Source of the DNA: Tipula vernalis
Lineage: Eukaryota; Arthropoda; Insecta; Diptera; Tipulidae
Length of the DNA: 64,000 nt
Assembly: GCA_958295665.1 (NCBI GenBank)
Contig: OY282560.1
Coordinates: forward strand, 39,226,590 to 39,290,589
Direction of reading: 5' to 3'
Below the pieces are notes generated by a model, which had not been told where the DNA came from, made no database searches, and worked only from the letters and a program-made list of their open reading frames with translations. Each line of letters opens with the position of its first letter. Within the stretch, counting starts at the first letter, position 1. Below, one piece after another: positions 30,645 to 41,534 of the stretch. The position numbers and the translations under genes were made by a program.

Positions 30645-31386
30645 GGTTTAGCGTCTATTGGAGGCGGAACCAAAGTTGAGTATATTAATCTACCAGCTCC
30701 GTAACCTACCAGCAGGGTACGCCTCACGTGAGCTGTTCTGGTCATGTATTAGGCAGCTGCGTGATGGGAACAATTGTGTAAGGGGTAACCTGTTCAGAAT
30801 GTACATCGCAAATGTACGTGCTGCCTCCACGTGGCAACCACTGGTAACTAAGGCCATTTGGCACATTGTGGCCATTTGGCACAGGCTAAAGTACGGCGCT
30901 AAAGGAGAAAACCTTGACAAAAACCCCTTATCTAAGGTGGAACAGCATATGCCGATGGATGAATGGCTGATAGGTTAATCAGTCCAAAGTATGCGGACTC
31001 TGGATACCAAGTACCGTCCAGTTTTATTTAGCCTTCTTGTAGTAAAGCTGGGTGACCTACAGGCGATTTGCAATTCCCAGCAACTCGTAAAAGTAAAACC
31101 AAACAGAAGACGGGGCAGGGGTAGGAATGGGGGTAGGAAAGTCCTCTCGAAGTCCTTGGTTTCTAATGCTACTGTATTTGTAGCGGAACTACATGCTGTA
31201 GTAAACATCTAAGAGGAAGAGCAGTAAGCCACATACCGGTCGGCAGTATTATCAGGTTCATTAAGAACCTGAATATTGACTGGACGGATAATTAAGCAGG
31301 GTCCAGCACAATTGATCTTTTAGGTCGCACTGCGAGGTGGCTTATCGCCCACATGGCCCTTTAATAATAATAATAATAATAATAAA
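30645..31386 (+). mobile_element. LINE-like 3' end with (TAA)n tail
   Basis: A GC-richer island (unlike its neighbours) ending in AATAATAATAATAATAATAA at 31364-31385 and embedded in GAGTTGGG-type satellite on both sides. A TAA-repeat tail is known from I/LOA-type non-LTR elements. The frame 30658-30978 (106 codons) contains no motif I recognise; 30991-31212 is basic and glycine-rich. It is called a mobile element from base composition, tail and sharp borders rather than from a conserved domain. Confidence 0.4.
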
Positions 31387-31890
31387 GGGCTGGATTGCAA
31401 GTCGAGTTGAAGCTGAATTTAGGTTGAGTCGAGATTAAGTCGAGTAGAATTCAGCGATTGGGGTTGAGGTGGATATTAGATTTAGTTGAGTTCTTGAATG
31501 AAAAAGTTGTCCAACCATGTTGATTTAAGGTTTTATTAGAACACTGAGTTCGGAGTTGAGTTGAGGGTTGAGTTGGGGCTTGGGTTGAAGATTAAGTTGA
31601 GGTTGTGTTATATTTGAGTTTAGGGTTAGGTTGACTGTAGAGTTTAGGGTGAGTTATGGGCAAATAGGATTTAATAGATGTTTGAGATGTTGACATTTAG
31701 TTCGAGCTAAGTTGAGTTAAAGTTTAGTTGGGGTTGAGTTTTTCGTACATTGGGGTTTAGTGAGAGGTACAGCTAGGGAATTATTTTGGGGGTAATTCGT
31801 GGATTAAGTTTGGGGTTGGGTTGCTCTGACACTTGTTGTGGGTTTGAATTGGTGATTGAGTTGAGGTTTTGGTTGGCTATTGATTTATTT
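31387..31890 (-). repeat. Degenerate AACTCAACCC-type satellite, inverse orientation
   Basis: The plus strand reads GAGTTGAGGTTGAGTTGGGG with many variants, the reverse complement of the satellite at 26.88-28.45 kb. The two domains together form a loose inverted pair around 28.5-31.4 kb. Confidence 0.7.
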
Positions 31891-32380
31891 TCAGGTGGAT
31901 TTGTGATATTTAAGCCCTTTATATTTTTTGCCGTGTCTTAAGCATTAATAAATGATAATGTAGCTACTGTAACACTTCTCAGTAAAACCATTGGTACATT
32001 CAAAAAGCATGTATCAAATTTTTAAACTGACTTTTCTAATTTTTGGCGAGATTGTCACTCTACAATGACAAAATTATTAAGAAATAGTTCGAATTTTTAA
32101 AAAACCATCAGAACATTAAGACGACAAAATTTTCATTAAAGTAGTAAATGCATTTTTTGTGTCGACCGAAAAAAGTTAAAAATGCATTTTATTTTTCGTC
32201 GGGGCGTTAAACCAAACCTTCTCATAATATTCAAACGGTAGTATTATGTAAAGCAAATTTTGTGTTCGAAAATTCCCCTCCTATTTCTCATGCGTTTCAT
32301 ATTGTACCAAATTCTTTATCATTAGATTGTACAGGCATTATATGAAAGGATTTTCTCCGAAGCTAACAAATGTTAAATCG
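31891..32380. other. Non-coding
   Basis: No feature recognised; AT-rich. Confidence 0.35.
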
Positions 32381-32389
32381 ATTAAACCA

Positions 32390-33470
32390 AAAAGCAAATT
32401 GAAATTTGGCCAAATCCATCAAACCTAAAAATTGTACATTTTTTGGGAAGCTATGTACCAGATATAAAACTCCCAGCACGTGTTGAAAAATTTGTTAAAG
32501 TGCCATTCAACGTAGTTCGAGATGGCGATATAATTTGCGAATCTCAAGAAATTGAAAAGGGTGTGTTTTTTTAGCTGGATCAATAGCTAGTGCGTACGAA
32601 ATCGTAATGGGTTAGTTTCTATCTAAAACATGAATGATTCTAATGTAATTATCAAAAATTTTTCGATTAGCCCAAAGCCAATGAACAATTATGACATCTG
32701 TCTCGCTAATCAGTTATAAAATTAAGATGCCCTACCTCTAGCTGAATTCTATTTTAGAGATCTGTGAAAATTTTAATGATGTTTTTTCTTACCTGGTGAT
32801 CAATTTTCTAAGACATCGGCAACATATCATGAAATACCATTAGTTTCAAATGCTCGTCCAGTGAAAATAAAACCTTACCTATTAAATCATTCTACAAAAA
32901 ATGAAGGTCAATCCAATTATTTTGCGACATTGGATTTAACTAACGATTATCATCAGTTTCTACTTGCTTCAAATGATGTCACAAAAAAACGCATTTAGTA
33001 CAGAGCGTGGTCACTTTTCATTTTTGCGTATCCCTTTCGGTTTAAAAGGAGCACCGGCTACCTCTCAAAGGCTCATGGACATGGTCCTTTCAGGGTTAAA
33101 TGGTATTCGATGTTTCGTTTTTCACGTTCTCGACAATTTAATTTAAAATTACAACCGTAATTATAATAATTTTCAATTGTAGTATATCTCGAATCTCAAG
33201 ATGCTAGTTAGCTTTTGTAGAAAATTTAATTTGTAAATTCGGTTCACCTAGTATTAGTTTTTTAACCGACCAGGGCAGTAACTTTTTAAATGAAATGTCC
33301 ACAAAAGTTTGCAAATTGTTGGATATAAAAACATATAACACTACGGCTTACCATCCGCAACCCAACGGATCTCTTGAACGTTCGCATAGAACTTTGGGCG
33401 ATTACTTTATAAATTACACCCAATCCGACAAGTTTATTTATCAATTGTGAATTTAAATATATGTGCGTTA
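32390..33470 (+). pseudogene. Third gypsy-family pol fragment (RT joined to integrase)
   Basis: Plus-strand fragments in natural order: L-P-A-R-V-E-K-F-V-K-V-P (about 32473, the region upstream of RT), then E-I-P-L-I-S-N-A-R-P-V-K-I-K-P-Y. Next comes the RT core with Y-F-A-T-L-D-L-T-N-D-Y-H-Q-F and, in 32964-33146, F-S-F-L-R-I-P-F-G-L-K-G-A-P-A-T. The expected Y-x-D-D site reads H-V-L-D-N, so it is destroyed. At about 33145-33240 the sequence passes directly to the integrase core: T-D-Q-G-S-N-F-L-N and H-P-Q-P-N-G-S-L-E-R-S-H-R (about 33270-33400). Thus the RT end, RNase H and integrase N-terminus are deleted. The motif style suggests a mdg1/412-like or mag-like lineage; no LTRs were found. 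Confidence 0.75.
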
Positions 33471-33479
33471 TTCATTTTC

Positions 33480-33655
33480 ATCTAACTCAAAATTACCGAA
33501 TATACGAATTTGACGACCTTAATTACTATAAGTTACAATAGCAGTTCATTTACAACATTGGTTTACCACAGTGTTAATAGCGGTCAATTACATAACAGTG
33601 TAGTGAATATATTTTATAAAACAATAAATAAATACATTAACACATAAAATTACAA
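33480..33655. other. Short non-coding interval
   Basis: Lies between the gypsy fragment and the donor of the minus-strand exon; would be the first part of that exon's downstream intron. Confidence 0.4.
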
Positions 33656-33662
33656 CTACTAC

Positions 33663-33916
33663 CTTGGTATTTGTAATGCTATTTCATCCAAACTATCGGA
33701 CGGGTTCATCGGTGTCTTTTCGAAAAGGCGTGACGGGCCCAGCGTTAAATGTCCCGTTGAATTACTATTTGTATTGTTAACGCCACGAAATACTCTAGCA
33801 CCACGTCTCTGTCGATGGTGTTGATGCTGTTGGCGCTGGTGTTCGGCTGCTTTTTTCTTTTTTTTATTCGCCTCCTCGCGCTGCAAATTGTGCAACCGGA
33901 AGAAGAAAAGCGACAT
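33663..33916 (-). CDS. Candidate alternative first coding exon B of a host gene
   Basis: Minus-strand ATG at 33916-33914 opens 84 codons plus two bases (AG), ending at donor GTAGTA (intron from 33662). The peptide begins M-S-L-F-F-F-R-L-H-N-L-Q-R-E-E-A, has a basic run (five K, then H/Q/R-rich), N/S-rich sequence, and ends D-S-L-D-E-I-A-L-Q-I-P-(R). Its composition is unlike the surrounding repeats: GC-richer, with host-like codon use and low-complexity runs usual in fly N-termini. The end phase and the terminal I-P-R match the exon at 3213-3286, so both probably splice to one shared exon beyond the left edge, implying an intron of at least 33 kb. Gene identity is unknown; a calcium-channel beta subunit is a low-confidence guess from the alternative-first-exon arrangement. 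Confidence 0.6.
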
Positions 33917-34110
33917 TTTCGAAATGTAATTTATATTGTTTTTGCGGTTCGCTAAATAAAGTAAGAAATAAAAAGATTTTTGTTTTTGTTTTTTTTTTAA
34001 TTTATTTATAATGGATTGTTAATAAAACTTAATTTAATTGATATTTTTTGCTGATGTCGCCAGTTTTTCATTACAATAAAGAATTTTTTAAAATAACATT
34101 TTGTTGACCA
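33917..34110 (-). promoter_or_regulatory. Possible 5'UTR and promoter region of exon B
   Basis: Sequence upstream of the ATG on the minus strand is A/T-tract-rich, as upstream of exon A. No unambiguous TATA or initiator seen; positional inference. Confidence 0.25.
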
Positions 34111-34420
34111 AGTTGTGTCAAATATTTAGAAATATAAACCTATATTTTATGAGTAATTGAAACAACCCAGAGACAGATTGAATGAAACAACCCAGACATA
34201 CCTACAAGTCTTAAGCAGAATGCGGCAATTTTGTTTTATGCAGGTTTTTCTGATCACCAAGAAACGTTAACGTTGAGTTTGAATTTCCAACCAGTTCAAT
34301 GTGTGCTCTGTAGTTTGCCAGAAATTAACGATGAGTATTCAGCTGCAAAAAACTTTCAATATTAAGAAATGTGACTGTCTATGGAAGTGTTGGTGTATTT
34401 TCATTGCTGTAAAAGTAGAA
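34111..34420. other. Non-coding
   Basis: Contains a direct repeat (GAAACAACCCAGA twice near 34159-34196). No gene recognised. Confidence 0.4.
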
Positions 34421-34427
34421 GCGTTCT

Positions 34428-34487
34428 TACATTACACACGGTATTGTTACACACGGCATTACACACGGCATTACACACGGCATTACT
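34428..34487 (+). repeat. 12-base tandem repeat (TTACACACGGCA)n
   Basis: About four to five copies of TTACACACGGCA, the first ones imperfect. It produces a Y-T-R-H repeat in one frame of an 83-codon ORF that is not considered a gene. Confidence 0.85.
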
Positions 34488-34751
34488 CAACGGTGCAATT
34501 CCAATACGCTTTTAATAATAATATTTTTTTCGAATTCATTGCGCATAAATAAAAATCCAGGGCTCTTGTGAAAGGTCACAAAAAGTAAGGGATGTAATTT
34601 CGAAATATAAAGGGCTGAAACATACTAAAGTGATCAGAACTTCGGTCTTGATTAATTCAAATCAAAAATCAATTCCGAAATGAACCTCTTCAGTCAAACT
34701 TCTTTTTCTTAACCTCCAACTCAATTTACAACTTAACCTCTATCTCAATCG

Positions 34752-35150
34752 CAACACAATCCTAATTTGAATCAACAAATTTTTAAATGAAATTGAAATC
34801 GTGATGTGAGATTATCGCGATAATCTTCCTGTCTGTCATTAGTTTAAAATGCAAATCCATCTTTTGGCAGCGAATCGTTTTGTTTTTATTTGACTGATCC
34901 AGGGGTCACAAAACAGTTTTTCGATTAATTCGCTCGTTCTCTTGGAATAAAAAATAAAAAAATCAACCGTACAAAATACAAAGAGAAGCGTGAGACAACG
35001 ATCAATTAATTTCTCTTTCAAAGAGAAGTAACATTCATTTATAAACAACCAAATATAGGAGAAGAAATCAAAAATTAAACTCCTTTGTAAAATAATCCTA
35101 AAATGTCTTAAAATCATCCCCCCTACCAATATTAAAAAATCGATCGAGTC
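34752..35150 (+). repeat. Left arm of the satellite-enclosing inverted repeat
   Basis: Contains the perfect palindrome GATTATCGCGATAATC at about 34812-34827, repeated in the right arm at about 40293-40308. The minus-strand frame 34839-35174 is a by-product of the arm and lacks any domain. Confidence 0.85.
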
Positions 35151-35189
35151 TAAAAGAAGGACAGAACTTGCCAAACTGAATTTTTCAGA

Positions 35190-38100
35190 TTCTTCACTGT
35201 AACGTATTTATTGATCCCCTAGTAACTAATATGGGACCTTGATTTTTCGATACCTGGGGCCATAACACATTTGCACAGGCAATCTTTAAAAAATCGATCA
35301 ACTCTAAAGAGCCACAGAATTATTCAAAAAAAATTGCCAAACTGAATTTTACACTTTTTTTACTATATCGTATGGACACCCTTGTAACTAATATGTGACC
35401 CTGATTTTTGGATACCTGGAACTATAATAAATCTGTACAGCCCTACTTAAAAAATCGATCAAGTCTAAAGACCTACGGAATTTTTCAAAAAATTTGGCCA
35501 AACTGAATTTTTCAGTTTCTTCACTGTATCGTAAGGACGTACCCCTTTGTAACTAATATGTGACCCTGATTTTTAGATACCTGGGGCCATTACACATCTG
35601 CACAGGCTATCATTAAAAAATCGATTGAGTCTAAAAGCTACAGAATTTTTCAAAAAATTTTGCCAAACTGAATTTTTCAGTTTCTTCACTGTATCGAATG
35701 GACGGACCCCCGTGTAAGCTATATGGGACCCTGATTTTTGGATACCTGAGACTATATCAAATCTGAATAGGTAATCCTCAAAAAATCGATCAAGTCTAAA
35801 AAGAGCTACAGAATGTTTCAAAAAATTTGGCCAAACTGAATTTTAAAGTTTTTAACTGTATCGTTTGGACGGACCCCTTTGTAACTAATATAGGACCCTG
35901 ATTTTTGGATACCTAGGGCCATTACACATCTGCACAGGCTTTCTATAAATAATCGATCTAACCTAAATAGCTACAGAATTATTCAAAAAAATTTGGCCAA
36001 CCTGAATTTTTCAGTTTTTCCACTGTATCGTATGGACGAACCGGATCCCGTTGTAACCAATATAAGGCCCTGATTTTTGGATAGCTGAGGGTATAACACA
36101 TCTGCACAGGCAATAATTAGAAAATCGATCAAGTCTACAGAGCTACGGAATTATTTAAAAAAAATTTGCCAAACTGAATTTTTCAGTTTCCTCACTGTAT
36201 CGTATGGACGAGGACCCCCTTGTAACCAATGTGGGACCCTGATGTTTATATACCTGGGACTATAACATATCAACACAGGCATACTTAAAAATCGATCAAG
36301 GTCAAAGAGCTACGGAATTTTTCATAAAATTTGGCCAAACTCAATTTTTCAGATTCTTCACTGTATCGTATGGACGGACCCCCGTGTAAGCTATATGGGA
36401 CCCTGATTTTTGGATACCTGAGACTATATCAAATCTGAATAGGTAATCCTCAAAAAATCGATCAAGTCTAAAAAGAGCTACAGAATGTTTCAAAAAATTT
36501 GGCCAAACTGAATTTTAAAGTTTTTAACTGTATCGTTTGGACGGACCCCTTTGTAACTAATATAGGACCCTGATTTTTGGATACCTAGGGCCATTACACA
36601 TCTGCACAGGCTTTCTATAAATAATCGATCTAACCTAAATAGCTACAGAATTATTCAAAAAAATTTGGCCAACCTGAATTTTTCAGTTTTTCCACTGTAT
36701 CGTATGGACGAACCGGATCCCGTTGTAACCAATATAAGGCCCTGATTTTTGGATAGCTGAGGGTATAACACATCTGCACAGGCAATAATTAAAAAATCGA
36801 TCAAGTCTACAGAGCTACGGAATTATTTAAAAAAAATTTGCCAAACTGAATTTTTCAGTTTCCTCACTGTATCGTATGGACGAGGACCTCCTTGTAACCA
36901 ATGTGGGACCCTGATTTTTGGATACCTGGGACTATAACATATCAACACAGGCATACTTAAAAATCGATCAAGTTCAAAGAGCTACGGAATTTTTCATAAA
37001 ATTTGGCCAAACTGAATTTTTAAGATTTTTTACTGTATCGTATGGACCGACCCCCGTGTAAGCTATATGGGACTCTGATTTCTGGATACCTGGAGCCATA
37101 TCACATCTGAATAGGTTATCTTAAAAAATCGATCAAGTCTAAAAAGCTACAGAATTTTTCAAAAAATTTTGCCAAACTGAATTTTTCAGTTTCTTCACTG
37201 TATCGTATGGACGGACCCCGTTGTAACCAATGTGGGACCCTGATTTTAGGATACCCTGGGCTATAATATAACTGCACAGCCCTACTTAAAAAATCGATCA
37301 AGTCTAAAGAGCTACGGAATTTTTCAAAAATTTAGCCAAACTGAATTTTTTAGTTTCTTCACCGTATCGTATGGATGGACCCCCTTGTAACTACTATGTG
37401 ACTCAGATTTTTAGATAGCTGGGGCCATAACACATATGCACGGGCAATCTTTCTAAAATCTATCAAGTCTAAGGAGTTACAGAATTTTTCAAATAAATTT
37501 GGCCAAACTGAATTTTTCAGTTTTTCCACTGTATCGTATGGACGAACCGGACCCCGTTGTAAACAATATGGGACCCTGATATTTAGATACCTGTGGCCAT
37601 TACACATCTATACAGGAAACCTTAACAAAATCTATCAAGTCTAAAGAGCTACAGAATTATTCAAAAAATTTGGCCAACCTGAATTTTTCAGTTTTTCCAC
37701 TGTATCGTATGGGCGAACCGGACCACGTTGTAACCAATATGGGACCCTGGGTTTTGGATACCTGAAGCTACAACACATCTGCACAGGGAATCTTAAAAAA
37801 ATCGATCAAGTCTAAAGAGCTAAGAAATTATTTAAAAAAAATTTGCCAAACTAAATTTATCAGTTTTTCCACTGGATCGTACGGACGAACCGGACCCTGT
37901 TTTAACCAATATGGAACCCTGATATTTGGATACCTGTGGTTATTACACATCTGCACAAGAAACCTTAACAAAATTGATCAAGTCTAAAGAGCTACAGAAT
38001 TATTCAAAAAATTTGGCCAACCTGAATTTTTCAGTTTTTCCACTGTATCGTATGGGCGAACCGGACCACGTTGTGACCAATATAAGACCCTGGTTTTTAG

Positions 38101-39880
38101 ATACCTGGGGCTATAACACATCTGCACGGGCAATCTTAAAAAAATCGATCAAGTCTAAAGAGCTACGGAATTATTTAAAAAAATTTTGCCAAACTGAATT
38201 TATCAGTTTTTCCACTGGATCGTATGGACGAATCGGACCCCGTTGTAACCAATATGGGACCCTGATATTTGGATACCTGTGGCCATTACACATCTGCACA
38301 GGAAACCTTAACAAAATCGATAAAGTCTAAAGAGCTACAGAATTATTCAAAATTTTGCCAACCTGAATTTTTCAGTTTTTCAATTGTATCGTATGGGCGA
38401 ACCGGACCACGTTGTAACCAATATGGGACCCTGGTTTTTGGATACCTGGGGCTATAACACATCTGCACAGGTAATATTAAAAAATTCGATCAAGTCTAAA
38501 GAGCTACGGAATTATTTAAAAAAAAATTCCAAACTGAATTTTTCAGTTTCTTCACTATGTATGGACGAGGACCCCTTTGTAACCAATGTGGGACCCTACA
38601 TTTTTGATAGCTGGGGCTATAACACATCTGCACAGGTAATCTGAAAAAAATCGATCAAGTCTAAAGAGCTACAAAATTATTCAAAAAATTTGGCCAAACT
38701 GAATTTTTCAGTTTTTCCACTGTATCGTATTGGCGAACCGGACCACGCTGTAACCAATATACCTGTGGCCATAACACATCTCCACAGGAAACCTTAAAAA
38801 AATCGATCAAGTCTAAAGAGCTACAGAATTATTCAAAAAATTTTGCCAACCTGAATTTTTCAGTTTTTCCACTGTATCGTATGGGCGAACCGGACCACGT
38901 TGTAACCAATATGGGACCCTGGGTTTTGGATACCTGGGGGTATAACACATCTGCACAGGTAATCTTAAAAAAATCGATCAAGTCTAAAGAGCTACGGAAT
39001 TATTTAGAAAAATTTTGCAAAACTGAATTTTTCAGTTTCTTCACCGTATCGTATGGACGAGGGCCCCCTTGTAACCAATGTGGGACCCTGGGTTTTGGAT
39101 AGCTGGAACTATAACACATCTGCACAGGCAATCTGAAAAAAATCGATCAAGTACAAAGAGCAACTGAATTTTTCATAAAATTTGGCCAAACTGAATTTTA
39201 CAGTTTTTCCACTGTATCGTTTGGACGAACCGGACCCCGTTGTAACCAATATGGGACGCTGATTTTTTGATAGCTGAGGCTATAATATATCTGCACAGGC
39301 ATCTTTAAAAAATCGATCTTGTCTAAAAATAGCTACGGAATTTTTCAAAAAATTTGGCCAAACTGAATTTTACAGTTTCTTCACTGTATCGTATGGACAG
39401 ACCTCCTTGAAACTAATATGGGACCCAGATTTCTGGATACGTGGGGCCAAAACTCATCTGCACAGGCAATATTTAAAAACACGATTGAGTCTAATAAGCT
39501 ACAGAATTTTTCAAATAAATTTGGCCAAACTGAATTTTGCAGTTTTTCCACTGTATCGTATGGACGAACCGGACCCCGTTGTAACCAATATGGGACCCAG
39601 ATTTTTGGATAGCTGGGGCTATAACACATCTGCACCGGCAATCTTAAAAAAATCAATCGAGTCTAAAGAGCTAAGGAATTATTCAACAAAATTTTGCCAA
39701 ACTGAATTTTTCAGTTTCTTCACTGTATCGTATAGACGGACCCCCTTGTAACCAATATGTGTCTCTGATTTTTGGAAACCTGGCGCCATAACACATCTGC
39801 ATAGGCAATCTTTCAAAAGTCGATTGAGTCTAAAGAGCTACAGAACTTTTCAAAAAAATTAAGCCAAACTGAATTTTTTT
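35190..39880 (+). repeat. ~168-base tandem satellite, about 28 units
   Basis: Each unit reads CTGAATTTTTCAGTTT, TTCACTGTATCGTATGGACG, GTAACCAATATGGGACCCTG, ATTTTTGGATACCTGGGG, ACACATCTGCACAGGCAATC, AAAAAATCGATCAAGTCTAA, AGAGCTACAGAATTTTTC. Measured spacing of the TATCGTATGG anchor is 164, 167, 170, 173 and 171 bases across 37201-38046. Units differ by point changes and indels. The several ORFs of 60-134 codons along the array arise because one frame of the unit has few stops; they change frame between units and encode nothing recognisable. Confidence 0.95.
35701..37015 (+). repeat. Higher-order 672-base duplication inside the satellite
   Basis: The block starting GACGGACCCCCGTGTAAGCT at 35701 recurs at 36373, a shift of 672 bases, i.e. 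four units. The two copies share private variants (GGATCCCGTTGTAACC, CTATATCAAATCTGAATAGG, CTATAAATAATCGATCTAAC) and are nearly identical, indicating a recent unequal exchange or a copy-number event. Confidence 0.9.
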
Positions 39881-39899
39881 GAAAAATTCTGTAGCTCCT

Positions 39900-40372
39900 T
39901 AGAATCGATCGATTTTCTTAATATGGCCTAAGGGAGGATGATTTTAGGATTATTTTACAAAGGAGTTTAAATGATAATTTTATAAGAAATGCATTAGAGA
40001 ATACAAATCAGGAGTTCACTAAACTTGTTTTTTCCAGTGATCAAATTTTATATTTATAATTTCGATTTTTTGTTTTTTTAGTTTCTTCTCCTATATTTGG
40101 ATGTTTATAAATGAATGTTAAAGCTTCATTAAAGAGAAATCAATTGATCGTTGTCTCACGCTTCTCTTTGTATTTTGTATGGTTGATTTTTTTTTCTTTT
40201 CCAAATTTGTGACCCCTAAATCAGTCAACACAAAAACAAAACAATTCGCTCCCAAAAGAAGAATTTTCATTTAAACTAATGTCAGACAGGAAGATTATCG
40301 CGATAATCTCAAACCGCGATTTCAATTTCATTTAAAAATGTTCATTTTCATAATCCAAATAAGGATTGCGTA
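39900..40372 (-). repeat. Right arm of the satellite-enclosing inverted repeat
   Basis: Reverse complement matches the left arm, with about 100 extra bases near its inner end (around 39985-40060) and the same GATTATCGCGATAATC palindrome. Confidence 0.85.
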
Positions 40373-40391
40373 TACAAATATAATTTACTGT

Positions 40392-40545
40392 ATTTATTGT
40401 AAATTTTTTTTTAGATCACATTTATCAATCTAAATTAAAAAGTTCAAATTTTCGATCATTTAAATTTGGCCGAAAAATAAATTTTGGATTTTTGAATCTA
40501 AATTGATAAATGTGTTCTATAAAAAATTACAAAAAATATAAAAAA
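40392..40545. mobile_element. Small MITE-like palindromic element
   Basis: TTTTTTAGATCACATTTATC followed by AATCTAAATT is answered, about 70 bases on, by AATCTAAATTGATAAATGTG and TTCTATAAAAAATTAC: inverted arms of about 35 bases around an AT-rich core containing TTTGGCCGAAAAAT. No coding capacity. Confidence 0.6.
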
Positions 40546-40549
40546 TTAT

Positions 40550-41085
40550 AAAAGAGGCCATAACAACTTAAAATAAAAATTATAAATTTAATTTAATTAT
40601 TTACATTTGTTTAAAGTTCGAGAAGTAAATAATGAAATGTACTGTCTGTACTACTATAACAATTTATAATTTATAAATTAGCCGATCATAAAAGGAAAAT
40701 CGTTCAAGACATTTTATTATAATATTTGAATTTTTAGTTGCTAAGAGTGCGCTTGAAGGGCGTTTCACTGTTAATAAGTTAGGCGATCTTTCCGAACGAG
40801 AAATACAAATAACAACAAAATATGAACAATATTCATAATTTTTCTACTGGCTAATAAATATTTCAGCAGAAACAGTTCTCTTTTGTTTTAGTGATGCCTC
40901 CCGGTGGTGAGTAGAAAAACTAATTTTTTCTGCTAAACATTTTCTGTATAAGATACAGCATAAGCATGAGGTGGAAATTGTTTGAAAAAATTTAACAGGT
41001 TTTTATGCCTTATGGAAGCAACTTCTTTATTTTTCTTGTTTCGTTTACTTAGTTTCCGTGTGTGCATTTCCTTTAAATATTAAAT
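40550..41085. other. Non-coding
   Basis: No feature recognised. Confidence 0.35.
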
Positions 41086-41088
41086 TAT

Positions 41089-41524
41089 TGTTACGTTTTT
41101 GCCTTGTTAATCAAGGTTCGTATCACTAGATTGAGAATAAATCAAAATCATATCAATTTATTTATTTAGCACAAGAATTATTACAACACAATTTCAATAC
41201 AATTTATTAATGAAAATTCACAAAATCACTTTATACAAATTATTCTCAAATTTTACTGTACACTTATAATTTTTATTTCCACCAAAAACACTTTTTAAAT
41301 CACTTTTTAATATTCACACTGTCGCTTTCCAAATACTACTAATCCAATTCGACTTCGTTCGCCTTTTCATATACACAAACCAAACATCTAGAAAGCTCAT
41401 GATTTTTCCAGTTAGAATAGCGTAGAAACATTTAGAACAATTTTATCATGGAAAATTTTAGTACAGTTAAACATTGAGCTATTAATTTAACTTGTTCTAC
41501 TACACACTAGGTGTCACCGTCACA
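41089..41524 (-). repeat. LTR-like repeat, minus orientation (head-to-head pair, left)
   Basis: Read on the minus strand it begins TGTGACGGTGACACC at 41524 and ends AAAAACGTAACA at 41089 (TG...CA ends). It contains a TATA-like TATATGAAAAGG and an AATAAATTG polyadenylation-like signal. These features fit an LTR of about 436 bases, and TGTGACG...CGTAACA ends are reminiscent of BEL/Pao LTRs. It faces an inverted second copy at 41535. Confidence 0.55.
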
Positions 41525-41534
41525 ATATTCATAT

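Larger units (their letters stand above)
34752..40372. mobile_element. 5.6-kb inverted-repeat element enclosing a ~168-base satellite
   Basis: Long terminal inverted repeats (left 34752-35150, right about 39900-40372) enclose about 4.7 kb of tandem ~168-base units. The inverted arms share AAATGAAATTGAAATCG, GAGATTATCGCGATAATCTT and CCTGTCTG, as well as CTCTTTGTATTTTGTA and AGAAGAAA blocks, with small indels. The outermost matching words are AATCCTAATTTGAATC (left) and, on the complement, AATCCTTATTTGGATT (right). No transposase, RT or Rep/helicase sequence is present. The architecture resembles foldback elements and satellite-bearing non-autonomous elements; the family is unknown to me. Confidence 0.85.

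Noticed and set aside
34301..34552. 83-codon frame with Y-T-R-H repeats
   Set aside because: Created by the 12-base tandem repeat TTACACACGGCA.
35299..39751. Many open frames of 60-134 codons on both strands along 35.3-39.8 kb
   Set aside because: All are by-products of the ~168-base satellite unit; frames change from unit to unit and both strands show them.
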